A stretch of DNA of 23,602 bases from an uncultured Alistipes sp. (GTDB lineage: Bacteria; Bacteroidota; Bacteroidia; Bacteroidales; Rikenellaceae), in the NCBI GenBank assembly GCA_900552955.1, contig USBO01000014.1, positions 1 to 23,602 of the forward strand. The letters are read 5' to 3'. A program made the position numbers and the translations under genes. The notes beneath the pieces are model-generated. The model did not search any database, had not been told where the DNA came from, and worked only from the letters and a program-made list of their open reading frames with translations. Below, in pieces: positions 8,611-15,464 of the stretch. Within the stretch, counting starts at the first letter, position 1, and the number at the start of each line of letters is the position of its first letter.

Positions 8611-9891
8611 TTATCTTTTCAAACTCTCGTCACGATACGCCTCATGGCCTCCGACCAGCGTCAGCACGACCGCCCCCCGCACCGCCATGCCTGCGAAGGG
8701 GGTGCTGCGCCCCATCGACAGGAAACTGTCGGGATCGACCGTCCCCGCCCGTTCGGTGTCGACGACCGTCAGATCGGCCGGCTCGCCCGCGGCGATCGCA
8801 CCGCCGCCGAGCGAGAAGATGCGGCGCGGCGCGACCGACATCGCCTCGACCAGCCGCGCGAAGGGGATGATCCCCCGCCCGACCAGCGCCGTGTTGAGCA
8901 CCGCGAAGGCGCACTCCAGCCCCACGACGCCCATGGCGCTGCCGGCCAGCCCGCGCGCCTTCTCGGCTGCGGTGTGGGGCGCATGGTCGGTGGCGATCAC
9001 CTCGATCGTCCCGTCCTGCAAGCCCGCCACGAGCGCCTCGCGGTCGGCACGGCTGCGCAGCGGCGGGTTCATTTTGAAACGCCCCTCCTCGCGCAGATCC
9101 TCGTCGCACAGCACCAGGTAGTGCGGCGCCGTCTCGCAACTCACGGACAGTCCGGCCGCCTTGGCGCGGCGCACCAGCTCGACGCTCTCCTTCGTCGAGA
9201 CGTGGCACACATGGTAGCGGCAGCCCGTCTCGGCCACCAGCCGGATGTCGCGCTCGACCTGCCGCCACTCGCTCTCGGAGGAGATGCCCCGATGGCCGTG
9301 CGCACGGCAGTAGTCGCCGTCGTGGATATAGCCGCCGCGAAGCAGCGCATCGACCTCGCAATGGGCCGCCACCGGCCGCCCCGTGCGGGCCGCGCGGCGC
9401 ATCGCCTCGCGCATGAGCGCCTCCTCCTGCACGCCGCGGCCGTCGTCCGAGAAGCCGACGACGTCGGGCGCCAGCGCATCGAAGTCGACCAGCTCGCCGC
9501 GCCCCTTCTGCCCGCGCGTGATGCAGCCGTAGGGGATGACCCGCACCGCAGCGTCGCGCCGGATGGCCTCAAGCTCGACGGCCAGATGCTCCGGCGAATC
9601 GGGCGCAGGCGAGAGATTGGGCATCGCGCAGACGGTCGTGTAGCCGCCGTGCGCCGCCGCGCGGGTTCCGGTGGCGATCGTCTCCTTCGACGTGAATCCC
9701 GGCTCGCGCAGATGCACGTGCACATCGACCAGTCCGGGCAGAATCTTCATCCCCCGGAGCGAAAGCACCTCGCACCCGTCGGCCGGCAGCCCCGCCCCTA
9801 CGGCCGCGATCCGACCGCCGTCGACGAGCACATCGGCCCGCACGAATCCGCCGTCGTTCCACACCTCCGCATCCTGCAACAATATCTTCAT
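8611..9891 (-). CDS. pyrC: Dihydroorotase, class I
   Basis: The 426-aa amidohydrolase cyclises carbamoyl-aspartate to dihydroorotate. Visible motifs are the metal-binding DVHVHLREPGFTSKE, AAHCEV, CHVSTKESVELV and the late catalytic Asp in IATDHAPHT. The frame is open 19 codons further upstream, but that extension runs through the terminator hairpin and does not look coding. The ATG at 9891 (MKILLQDAEVW) gives the family N-terminus. It is the first structural gene of the pyr operon, about 10 nt after the leader terminator U-run, so read-through of that terminator would control it and all genes below. Confidence 0.96.
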   Translation of the reverse strand: MKILLQDAEVWNDGGFVRADVLVDGGRIAAVGAGLPADGCEVLSLRGMKILPGLVDVHVHLREPGFTSKETIATGTRAAAHGGYTTVCAMPNLSPAPDSPEHLAVELEAIRRDAAVRVIPYGCITRGQKGRGELVDFDALAPDVVGFSDDGRGVQEEALMREAMRRAARTGRPVAAHCEVDALLRGGYIHDGDYCRAHGHRGISSESEWRQVERDIRLVAETGCRYHVCHVSTKESVELVRRAKAAGLSVSCETAPHYLVLCDEDLREEGRFKMNPPLRSRADREALVAGLQDGTIEVIATDHAPHTAAEKARGLAGSAMGVVGLECAFAVLNTALVGRGIIPFARLVEAMSVAPRRIFSLGGGAIAAGEPADLTVVDTERAGTVDPDSFLSMGRSTPFAGMAVRGAVVLTLVGGHEAYRDESLKR

Positions 9892-9901
9892 CCTCGTACA
9901 T

Positions 9902-9932
9902 AAAAAAAGAGTAACTGAAAAACAGTTACCCT
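9902..9932 (-). terminator. Intrinsic terminator in the pyr operon leader (probable attenuator)
   Basis: On the minus strand GTAACTG (9929-9923), a 5-nt U loop and CAGTTAC (9917-9911) form a perfect 7-bp stem. A G-U and a G-C pair extend it to 9 bp, and A-U pairs can extend it further. It is followed by TC and seven T's (9908-9902), the classic Rho-independent form. It lies between the operon promoter and pyrC, so it must be read through for the operon to be expressed. Confidence 0.88.
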
Positions 9933-10036
9933 TTGATTCGGAAAACAAGAAGCCCGTAAGCGTCGTAATCCGACGAATTGCCTTTCAGTCGCCGGAGTGC
10001 GAAAGAGGCGGATATGTTCGGATGGTCGTTATACAT
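9926..10036 (-). CDS. Putative 36-aa leader peptide of the pyr operon
   Basis: ATG at 10036 begins 19 nt after the -7 promoter element and opens a 36-codon frame ending in TAA at 9928-9926. The peptide (MYNDHPNISASF... ending VFRIKG) resembles no family I know. Its stop codon lies within the 5' arm of the leader terminator, so a ribosome finishing translation would cover the arm and stop the hairpin forming. This is the geometry of E. coli pyrBI and pyrE attenuation. The last third of the transcript is U-rich (CUUCUUGUUUUCC), a plausible UTP-sensitive pause site. The position and geometry are seen; translation and function are inferred. Confidence 0.6.
   Translation of the reverse strand: MYNDHPNISASFALRRLKGNSSDYDAYGLLVFRIKG
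9969..9996 (-). promoter_or_regulatory. Hairpin inside the pyr leader ORF (possible pause hairpin)
   Basis: On the minus strand TCCGGCGA (9996-9989) can pair with TCGTCGGA (9976-9969), giving 8 bp with one G-U around a 12-nt loop. It sits about 40 nt upstream of the terminator and just before the U-rich tract. This would suit an RNA polymerase pause hairpin in an attenuator, but a chance hairpin in GC-rich DNA is possible. Confidence 0.4.
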
Positions 10037-10054
10037 GGCTTCCCGATATCGGCA

Positions 10055-10062
10055 CAAAGGTA
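10055..10062 (-). promoter_or_regulatory. Promoter -7 element of the pyr operon
   Basis: The minus strand reads TACCTTTG, an exact match to the Bacteroidetes -7 consensus TAnnTTTG. It is placed so that transcription would begin shortly before the leader ATG at 10036. No clear TTTG -33 element is seen at the expected spacing. Confidence 0.65.
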
Positions 10063-10162
10063 CGACTTTTTTTCGGAATCCGCGACCGTCTCCGATTATT
10101 TTTCGGGAAATTTTCGGGCGCCGACCGATGCATCCGCACCCGCTCGCCCGGGCAGACAAACC

Positions 10163-10194
10163 GAAAGGGCAGACACTTACGCATCTGCCCTTTC
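10163..10194 (-). terminator. Terminator-like hairpin just downstream of tRNA-fMet
   Basis: Arms 10163-10173 and 10184-10194 are an 11-bp perfect inverted repeat (GAAAGGGCAGA / TCTGCCCTTTC) with a 10-nt loop. On the minus strand it begins 2 nt after the encoded CCA end of the tRNA. The U-tract is weak (CCUUUCGGUUU). Its likely role is to end the tRNA transcript before the pyr promoter. Confidence 0.7.
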
Positions 10195-10196
10195 AT

Positions 10197-10272
10197 TGGT
10201 AGCGGGAGGAGGACTCGAACCTCCGACCTCCGGGTTATGAGCCCGACGAGCTGCCAACTGCTCTATCCCGCG
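10197..10272 (-). tRNA. Initiator tRNA-fMet (CAU), CCA encoded
   Basis: The 76-nt cloverleaf has acceptor CGCGGGA/TCCCGCT, D-arm GAGC...GCTC, anticodon loop CTCATAA with CAU, and T-loop TTCGAGT. Initiator hallmarks are present: pair 1-72 is an unpaired C-U, three G:C pairs (GGG/CCC) close the anticodon stem, and the D-stem has A11:U24. These separate it from elongator tRNA-Met and from tRNA-Ile(CAU). The CCA tail is encoded (10199-10197). It starts protein synthesis with formyl-Met. Confidence 0.95.
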
Positions 10273-10322
10273 ATGTATCGTCGAACGGTGCCGCAGCACC
10301 CGATCTATCGCTTTTGTGAGTG

Positions 10323-10354
10323 CAAATATAAGGCAAATTTCCCGAACCGCCAAA
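10323..10354 (-). promoter_or_regulatory. Promoter for tRNA-fMet
   Basis: The minus strand has TTTG (10354-10351), a 20-nt spacer and TATATTTG (10330-10323), a near-ideal Bacteroidetes -33/-7 pair. It lies about 50 nt before the mature tRNA 5' end. A small GGTGC/GCACC hairpin (10287-10300) falls in the 5' leader that RNase P would remove. Confidence 0.75.
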
Positions 10355-10450
10355 TAAAAATTCGCACTCCGGCGATAAATTTCGATCCCATGACTGAAAA
10401 TCAACCTGTTGCGAACCGATTTTTCCGCACACCGTCTGATCCGATCCGAC

Positions 10451-12238
10451 TCAGACCAGCCGCTGCGCCACGATCTCCGACAGATCGCACACCTCGGCGG
10501 TCGTGCCGCGCACGAGCGCCTTCTTGCACAGCGGGCAGGCCGTGACGATCGCATCGGCGCCCGTGGCCGTCAGCTCGTCGGCCACCGACACGGCGATGCG
10601 CACCTGATCGCCGTCCGAGATGACCGTGTTGGCCACCGACGAACCGCAGCAGAGCGCATCCTCGCGCGTATGGGCCGGTTCGAGCAGCGTACCCACCGCT
10701 TCGATCACGCGGCGAGGCTCGTCGTAGATGCCGCTGCCGCGCCCCAGCTCGCAGGGGTCGTGGTAGGCGTAGCTCGACGTGCTGCGCTCGAGCCTCAACC
10801 GCCCCGCGGCCAGCAGTTCGAGGATGTACTGCGAGTGGTGGACGACGCGGATGCCGTCGAGCCGGTACTCCTCGCGGAAGACCTTCAGACAGATCGGACA
10901 CGAGGTGACCAGCGTGCGGATGCCGTGCTTGCGGAAGAGCTGCGTGTTGTACTCCATCATGCGGCGCGCCGAGTCGGTCTCGCCCGAGAGCTTGAGCGGC
11001 CGGCCGCAGCAGACCCCGCCGTTGCGGTCGGCCCACCACACCTCCTCGCCGGCGGCCGCGAAGATGCGCTCCATAGCCGAGAGCGTGCGCGGCGTGAGCA
11101 GCGTCATGCAGCCCGCGAAGTAGCCCACCTTCCCCGCACCTTCCGAGCGGTCGAGTCCCGCGAAGTAGTCGTAGCGCCGTTCGTCGGGGGTGTTGCGCAT
11201 CGTGTCGCGCGCGTTGAGCCGCAGCGTGTCGAGGTCGATCCCCACCGGACACTTCGACTGGCAGCGGCCGCACATCAGGCAGTTCTGCGCCACCTCGCGC
11301 GTGAGCATCCCGTAGCGGCGGTCGCGCAGGAAGTAGACCGACTGCACGTCGTCGACGCCCAGCACGCTCTGCAACTGGCAGGGGTCGATGCAGATGCCGC
11401 ACCGCGAGCAGGCGTCGACCTGAAAGCGGTCGGACACCGACTCCTTCTCGTGCGGACGCACGCCGTAGCGGCGCAGGAAGATGAGCGGAATCTCGGTGAA
11501 GATGTGCATGTAGCGCGAGAAGGGCAGCGCGACGAAGAAGACCCCCAGCGCGATCGAGTAGACCCACCACGCCCCCTGCTCGAGCACGACGAGCGTCGAG
11601 CGGCCGAGGTGCTCGGCCAGCAGCGACCCCAGTCCGCCGGTCAGGAAGCCGCCCATGCCGTAGATGCCGCAGGTGATGCTCTCGGCCGCCAGACGCGCCG
11701 GAAAGACGAACCACAGCGCCGTGAGGGCGATCCGGTCGCCCGCCACATGGCGGGTCATGCGGCGCATGCCCATCGCCCGCGAGCAGAAGCGTTTGCCCCA
11801 CGCCAGCGCCACGCCCGACAGGACGAAGAGCAGCAGCAGATCCATCAGAAAATCGAACACCGGCTTCTCGCGCAGCATCAGCGCCGGCGCGAAGTACTTG
11901 AAGAAGACGTGACCCTGCAGCGGCACCCAGCGCAGGCCGAGGTAGGCGACCGTCTCGATCCACCCCACGACGATGAGCAGGAACCAGCCGAAGGCCAGCG
12001 ACATGTGCATGTAGCCCAGCAGGGGATTGACGCGGAAGATGCGGCGGTGCAGCAGGCATTCGCCGATCACCTCGCCCACGGCCGAGAGCGTCCGCGGCGT
12101 GGGGAGGCCGAACAACACCCGTTTTTTGTCCGCGCGGGGCAGCTCGGCGAACCACAGGACATATTTCCAGACGATGACCACGGCCATCGCTACAGCCCCC
12201 ACGAGAAACGGCAGGCAGAACGGTGCGTAGAACCTCAT
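10451..12238 (-). CDS. Membrane Fe-S oxidoreductase: cytochrome-b-like domain fused to HdrD-like CCG domains (FadF/EtfD/DsrMK-like)
   Basis: The 595-aa protein has about five hydrophobic segments (roughly 7-30, 76-100, 128-148, 170-190, 215-240). His78 and His245, near segment ends, could be heme or quinone ligands as in NarI-type subunits. A soluble part follows with two [4Fe-4S] motifs (C277/280/283/287 and C320/323/326/330) and two CCG domains (C377, C410-C411, C447/C450; C496, C530-C531, C568/C571). This order recalls FadF and mycobacterial EtfD, and fused DsrM-DsrK, which exchange electrons between a soluble partner and menaquinone. It is the last gene of the Hdr-like operon, 2 nt after the ferredoxin gene, and probably anchors the complex in the inner membrane. 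The class call is firm; the substrate is unknown. Confidence 0.85.
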   Translation of the reverse strand: MRFYAPFCLPFLVGAVAMAVVIVWKYVLWFAELPRADKKRVLFGLPTPRTLSAVGEVIGECLLHRRIFRVNPLLGYMHMSLAFGWFLLIVVGWIETVAYLGLRWVPLQGHVFFKYFAPALMLREKPVFDFLMDLLLLFVLSGVALAWGKRFCSRAMGMRRMTRHVAGDRIALTALWFVFPARLAAESITCGIYGMGGFLTGGLGSLLAEHLGRSTLVVLEQGAWWVYSIALGVFFVALPFSRYMHIFTEIPLIFLRRYGVRPHEKESVSDRFQVDACSRCGICIDPCQLQSVLGVDDVQSVYFLRDRRYGMLTREVAQNCLMCGRCQSKCPVGIDLDTLRLNARDTMRNTPDERRYDYFAGLDRSEGAGKVGYFAGCMTLLTPRTLSAMERIFAAAGEEVWWADRNGGVCCGRPLKLSGETDSARRMMEYNTQLFRKHGIRTLVTSCPICLKVFREEYRLDGIRVVHHSQYILELLAAGRLRLERSTSSYAYHDPCELGRGSGIYDEPRRVIEAVGTLLEPAHTREDALCCGSSVANTVISDGDQVRIAVSVADELTATGADAIVTACPLCKKALVRGTTAEVCDLSEIVAQRLV

Positions 12239-12240
12239 GA

Positions 12241-12576
12241 TCAGAAATCCCCCAGTTTACGTTTGATAAGCATCACCACGCCGCGCGTGTTGATCCCCCG
12301 CGGACAGGCCAGCCGGCACTTGCCGCACAACATGCATTTGTTCATCTCCTCGTAGGCCCCCTCGTACTCGCCGCGCCGCACCAGCGTATGCACCTTGCGG
12401 AAGTTGAACGACGTGAGGTTGCCCGCCGTGCACAGGGCCGTGCAGGCGCCGCAGCCGATGCAGGTCTGCAACTCGGGCATCTCGCGCAGGATCTCGTCGC
12501 TCTTGCGCAGGTTGTTGCGATCCAGATCGATCACGCGCGGCTTGTTGATGCCGAAACCGAAATTCACCGTCGCCAT
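12241..12576 (-). CDS. Two-cluster [4Fe-4S] ferredoxin-like subunit (short HdrC-like)
   Basis: The 111-aa protein has CIGCGACTALC (C39, C42, C45, C49) and CMLCGKCRLACPRG (C81, C84, C87, C91), each CX2CX2CX3C, separated by a helical stretch as in HdrC. It should pass electrons between the flavoprotein and the membrane subunit. The frame is open about 70 codons upstream, but that would overlap hdrA. The ATG at 12576, 4 nt after the hdrA stop, was chosen (MATVNFGFGINKP). It is a second HdrC-type subunit in the same operon, which is unusual. Confidence 0.85.
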   Translation of the reverse strand: MATVNFGFGINKPRVIDLDRNNLRKSDEILREMPELQTCIGCGACTALCTAGNLTSFNFRKVHTLVRRGEYEGAYEEMNKCMLCGKCRLACPRGINTRGVVMLIKRKLGDF

Positions 12577-12580
12577 CGCC

Positions 12581-13591
12581 CTACGCACGTTTGAGGTGTT
12601 CCGCCGCGCGGCAAGCCGCAACGGCCGCTTCCGACAGCGATTCGCCGACATTCTTGGGCGCGGTGACCGCACCGGCGTAGAAGAGGCCGTCGACGCCGCT
12701 CTCGACATTGTGCAGGAACGCGTCGCGCGGCGCCAGGAAGCCGCTGGGCTGCACCGCGAGCCCCGCGCCGGCGGCGAAACGGGCGTTCGAGGCATTGCTG
12801 CGCATCCCGACGATGAGCACCAGCATGTCGACCGACATCTTGAGCGGACGCCCCGTGAGCGTATCCTCGGCCTTGATCTGCACGCGGCCGTCGAGCGTCG
12901 GGCTCGCCTCCGAGATGCGGCCGCGCACGAAGTGGATGTTCAACCGCTGCTGCGCCTCGCGGTACATCTCCTCGTAGCCGGGGCCGAACATGCGGATGTC
13001 CATGTAGAAGTTGAAGACGTCGGCCGCGGGGAACATCTCCTTGAGCTCCATGGCCTGCTTGACGCCCGTGATGCAGCACACCTTCGAACAATGGTGCTGG
13101 CACACCTTCTCGTCGCGCGAGCCGACGCAATGCAGGAAGGCGATGCGGCGCGGCGCCGACCCGTCCTTCATCGCCACACGCCCCTCGTTGAGCATCCGCT
13201 CGATGTCGACGGTGGTGTAGACGTTGTCGTAGATGCCGTAGCCGTACTCCTCCTTGATGCGGGCGTCGAAGAGCTCGAAGCCCGTGGCCACCACCACGGC
13301 GTCGGCCGGCAGCCGTTCGCCCGTGGCGAGCGTCACGCCGTCGCGCGCCACCTCCGTCACCTCGCACCGTGTGCGCACCTCGGCGCCGCTGACGGCGAGC
13401 CGCCGCCGCAGTTCGTCCAGCACTTCGTGCGCCGGCGTGAACGAGGGAAAGAGTTTGTGCCAGCCCGTGAGCTTGCCGCCCAGATCGGGCTCGCGCTCCA
13501 GAAGGAGCACCGAGACGCCCTCGGCCGAAAGGTTCAATGCCGTCTGCATGCCGGCGACACCTCCGCCGACGACGATTACGCGTTTTCCCAT
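12581..13591 (-). CDS. Minimal HdrA-like FAD protein (QmoA-like)
   Basis: The 336-aa flavoprotein has the N-terminal dinucleotide fold VIVVGGGVAGMQTALNL followed by LLEREPDLGGKLTGW, and the HdrA cysteine cluster HCVGSRDEKVCQHHCSKVCC (C155, C164, C168, C172, C173). It ends with a second FAD contact, GLFYAGAVTAPKNVGES. Methanogen HdrA is about twice as long with extra ferredoxin domains; these are absent, so it resembles QmoA. In the family FAD links donors to Fe-S chains and may bifurcate electrons, but bifurcation cannot be assumed here. Its ATG at 13591 shares one base with the hdrB stop (TGATG). A 59-codon upstream extension lies in the hdrB gene and was rejected. Confidence 0.87.
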   Translation of the reverse strand: MGKRVIVVGGGVAGMQTALNLSAEGVSVLLLEREPDLGGKLTGWHKLFPSFTPAHEVLDELRRRLAVSGAEVRTRCEVTEVARDGVTLATGERLPADAVVVATGFELFDARIKEEYGYGIYDNVYTTVDIERMLNEGRVAMKDGSAPRRIAFLHCVGSRDEKVCQHHCSKVCCITGVKQAMELKEMFPAADVFNFYMDIRMFGPGYEEMYREAQQRLNIHFVRGRISEASPTLDGRVQIKAEDTLTGRPLKMSVDMLVLIVGMRSNASNARFAAGAGLAVQPSGFLAPRDAFLHNVESGVDGLFYAGAVTAPKNVGESLSEAAVAACRAAEHLKRA

Positions 13592-14673
13592 CACTGTTTG
13601 ATATTGTAGACCGTGTCCTGCGCACTGCAATTGACGATGGCGGAGGCCGGCTGTCCGATATATTTTCCGTTCATTCCCAAGTACTTGGCAGCAGGCTCGT
13701 ATTCGATGCCCATCTTGTCGAGCAGCGGCTCGACGTCGACCTGGTGCATCTGCATCCCCAGCGCCCACGGGTCGTAGCCCAGCACCAGCCCGGCCATCTC
13801 CTCGTAGGTGAGCACCGGAATGCCGTGACCGTTCTCACCGTAGGTGCGGCCCTCCATCTCGGCGATTGTGTACTGCCACTTGTCGATGAACATCGCGCAG
13901 CCCGGGCAGTTGGCCACGATGAAATCGGGCTTGTAGGGGGCCATGCTCTCGAGTTTCTTCTGCGTGTTGGCCACCGAATAACCCCGATTGGCCTGCACCA
14001 GATAGTTGCGGAATCCGAAGCCGCAGCAATGCCGCCGCTCGGGATAGTCGACGCACTGCCCGCCCCACGACTCGACCATGCCCGAGAGGACATAGGGGAA
14101 CTCCGAGCCGCCGATGCCCGACTTGGGGAAGAGCTTGGCGTAGTGGCAGCCGATGTGCTCCACCACGCGCAGCGGCTCGCCCGTGAGCGCGTTCACCAGC
14201 CGGTGTTTGGCCCGTGCGGCGATGGCCTCGCGGTGATGGAAGACCACGTCCGAGGTGTGGGCCAGGTTCTTCGGCTTGACCAGCGTGCGGCCCGTGGCCT
14301 TGTAGAGCGCTTCGCGCGCCCGCTCCTCGGTCTCGGGGAACTCCTCCCACGTGGCCAGCATCTCGGTGTAGATGCCGAACGAGGTGATGCACGACGAGAT
14401 GAAATTCTCGTAGCCCGCCTCGCCCATCAGCGCGAACTGCCGCGCCACGACGGTCATGATCGTCTCCAGCGGCACGATGTCGGAATGGTAGCCGATACCC
14501 GTGCAGGAGGTGTGGATTGGATCGTCGAAGCAGTCGCGCCCCAGATCGCGCTGCATGATCTCCAAAAAGGCCTTTTCGCTGCCCGGAAAGAAGTTCTGCC
14601 GGATGCAGCTGCGCACGTAGTAGTAGCGGTCGTCGGCGATCTCCTTCTGATACTCTTGCCAATTCCTATTCAT
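13591..14673 (-). CDS. HdrB-like CCG-domain protein with a degenerate first CCG motif
   Basis: The 360-aa protein has a canonical second CCG domain: C176, C207, C216-C217 and CPGC at 256-259. In HdrB such cysteines bind the noncubane [4Fe-4S] clusters that cleave disulfides. In the N-terminal half the matching sites read RSC (C23), TSC (C57) and SSC (C95): single cysteines where CC and CXXC would be expected, so one cluster may be missing or altered. The start ATG at 14673 overlaps the hdrC end by 8 nt; a longer open frame lies inside hdrC and was rejected. It is probably the catalytic thiol/disulfide subunit, with an unknown substrate. Confidence 0.83.
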   Translation of the reverse strand: MNRNWQEYQKEIADDRYYYVRSCIRQNFFPGSEKAFLEIMQRDLGRDCFDDPIHTSCTGIGYHSDIVPLETIMTVVARQFALMGEAGYENFISSCITSFGIYTEMLATWEEFPETEERAREALYKATGRTLVKPKNLAHTSDVVFHHREAIAARAKHRLVNALTGEPLRVVEHIGCHYAKLFPKSGIGGSEFPYVLSGMVESWGGQCVDYPERRHCCGFGFRNYLVQANRGYSVANTQKKLESMAPYKPDFIVANCPGCAMFIDKWQYTIAEMEGRTYGENGHGIPVLTYEEMAGLVLGYDPWALGMQMHQVDVEPLLDKMGIEYEPAAKYLGMNGKYIGQPASAIVNCSAQDTVYNIKQ

Positions 14674-15364
14674 CCTGACTCTGTGAATTGCTGGTGTATA
14701 CATCCATGAAATAGCGCTCGTCGGCGCCGTCGTAGCCCAGCTCGCGGGCCTTGCGGTCGGAGCATTGTTCGATATTCTCGAAGAAGGCCGTGCCGCCCGT
14801 CTCGTCGAAGATGCGGTGCAGCTCGCCCAGCGTCGCGTCGTCGATGCGGCGCACGGCACCCGGCCCCGGGCGGTCGTAGGTGGGGTTGAACTGACAGTAG
14901 ACTTCGCGGTCGTTGCGGTAGACCCAGTTCCAGACCGGACCCTGCTCGGGATGCAGTTCGGGCGCCACGAGCTTGGGGGTCACGCAGTAGCCCGTGCGCA
15001 GGATGTTGTCGCCGACGGTGCGCTTGAGCGCAAGCTGCTGACGGCCCTTCTCGCTCTCGACGAAGAAGCCTAACTTTTGCGACAGCGTGCGCAGCGCCTG
15101 AATGACATACCCGGGCGTATTGCCGCGCGGGCAGCGCGGACGGCACGACATGCACTCGCCGCAGAACCAGATTCTGTCGCCCTTGAGCAGCCGTTCGATC
15201 TGCTCCTCGTCGCGCGTCTGGACGATCGAGACGATCTGCCGCGGGTCATAGTCGTAGAACTCGGCCGCAGGGCAGACGCCCGTGCAGATACCGCAGTTCA
15301 TGCACGACTTCAGCCCCTCGCGGAAGCGGACGTCCTCCATCAACTGTTCGAAATAATGACTCAT
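14666..15364 (-). CDS. HdrC-like [4Fe-4S] protein, first gene of the Hdr-like operon
   Basis: The 232-aa protein carries CMNCGICTGVCP (C21, C24, C27, C31) and CGECMSCRPRCPRG (C68, C71, C74, C78), the two-cluster pattern of HdrC. A C-terminal extension of about 130 residues has two more scattered cysteines and no motif I recognise. It should relay electrons between HdrA-like and HdrB-like subunits. The ATG at 15364 (MSHYFEQLMED) was preferred over an upstream start because the promoter -7 element lies only about 21 nt before it. Confidence 0.87.
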   Translation of the reverse strand: MSHYFEQLMEDVRFREGLKSCMNCGICTGVCPAAEFYDYDPRQIVSIVQTRDEEQIERLLKGDRIWFCGECMSCRPRCPRGNTPGYVIQALRTLSQKLGFFVESEKGRQQLALKRTVGDNILRTGYCVTPKLVAPELHPEQGPVWNWVYRNDREVYCQFNPTYDRPGPGAVRRIDDATLGELHRIFDETGGTAFFENIEQCSDRKARELGYDGADERYFMDVYTSNSQSQDE

Positions 15365-15371
15365 AACCGAC

Positions 15372-15393
15372 AACTTTGCGTCGGGCAAAGTTA
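15372..15393 (-). promoter_or_regulatory. Promoter -7 element of the Hdr-like operon with overlapping inverted repeat
   Basis: The minus strand has TAACTTTG (15393-15386), an exact TAnnTTTG match about 21 nt before the first ATG. A GTTT lies roughly where a -33 element is expected. The -7 element is one arm of a perfect 7-bp inverted repeat AACTTTG (15372-15378) / CAAAGTT (15386-15392) with a 7-nt spacer. This could be an operator that blocks the promoter, or simply the start of the leader folding on itself. Confidence 0.6.
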
Positions 15394-15464
15394 CCGGTTA
15401 CGCACCGAACGGGAAACAGTATAAATACCTATTTTCGCAGTTGCCGCGGCCGAACGCAGGATCG

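Noticed and set aside
9892..9948. A longer pyrC start 19 codons upstream
   Set aside because: The extension is the terminator hairpin and its U-run read as codons, and it does not match dihydroorotase N-termini.
9892..10062. A PyrR-type attenuator or a metabolite riboswitch in the pyr leader
   Set aside because: No anti-antiterminator arrangement or known aptamer core is visible. The leader-ORF/terminator geometry explains the region better.
10434..10456. GTCTGA/TCAGAC hairpin at the end of the membrane Fe-S gene as a terminator
   Set aside because: The stem is only 6 bp, includes the stop codon and has no U-run, so I do not call it a terminator.
10409..12355. A 648-codon plus-strand frame opposite the membrane Fe-S gene
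   Set aside because: It is antisense to a gene with ordered cysteine motifs and has the composition of a shadow frame.
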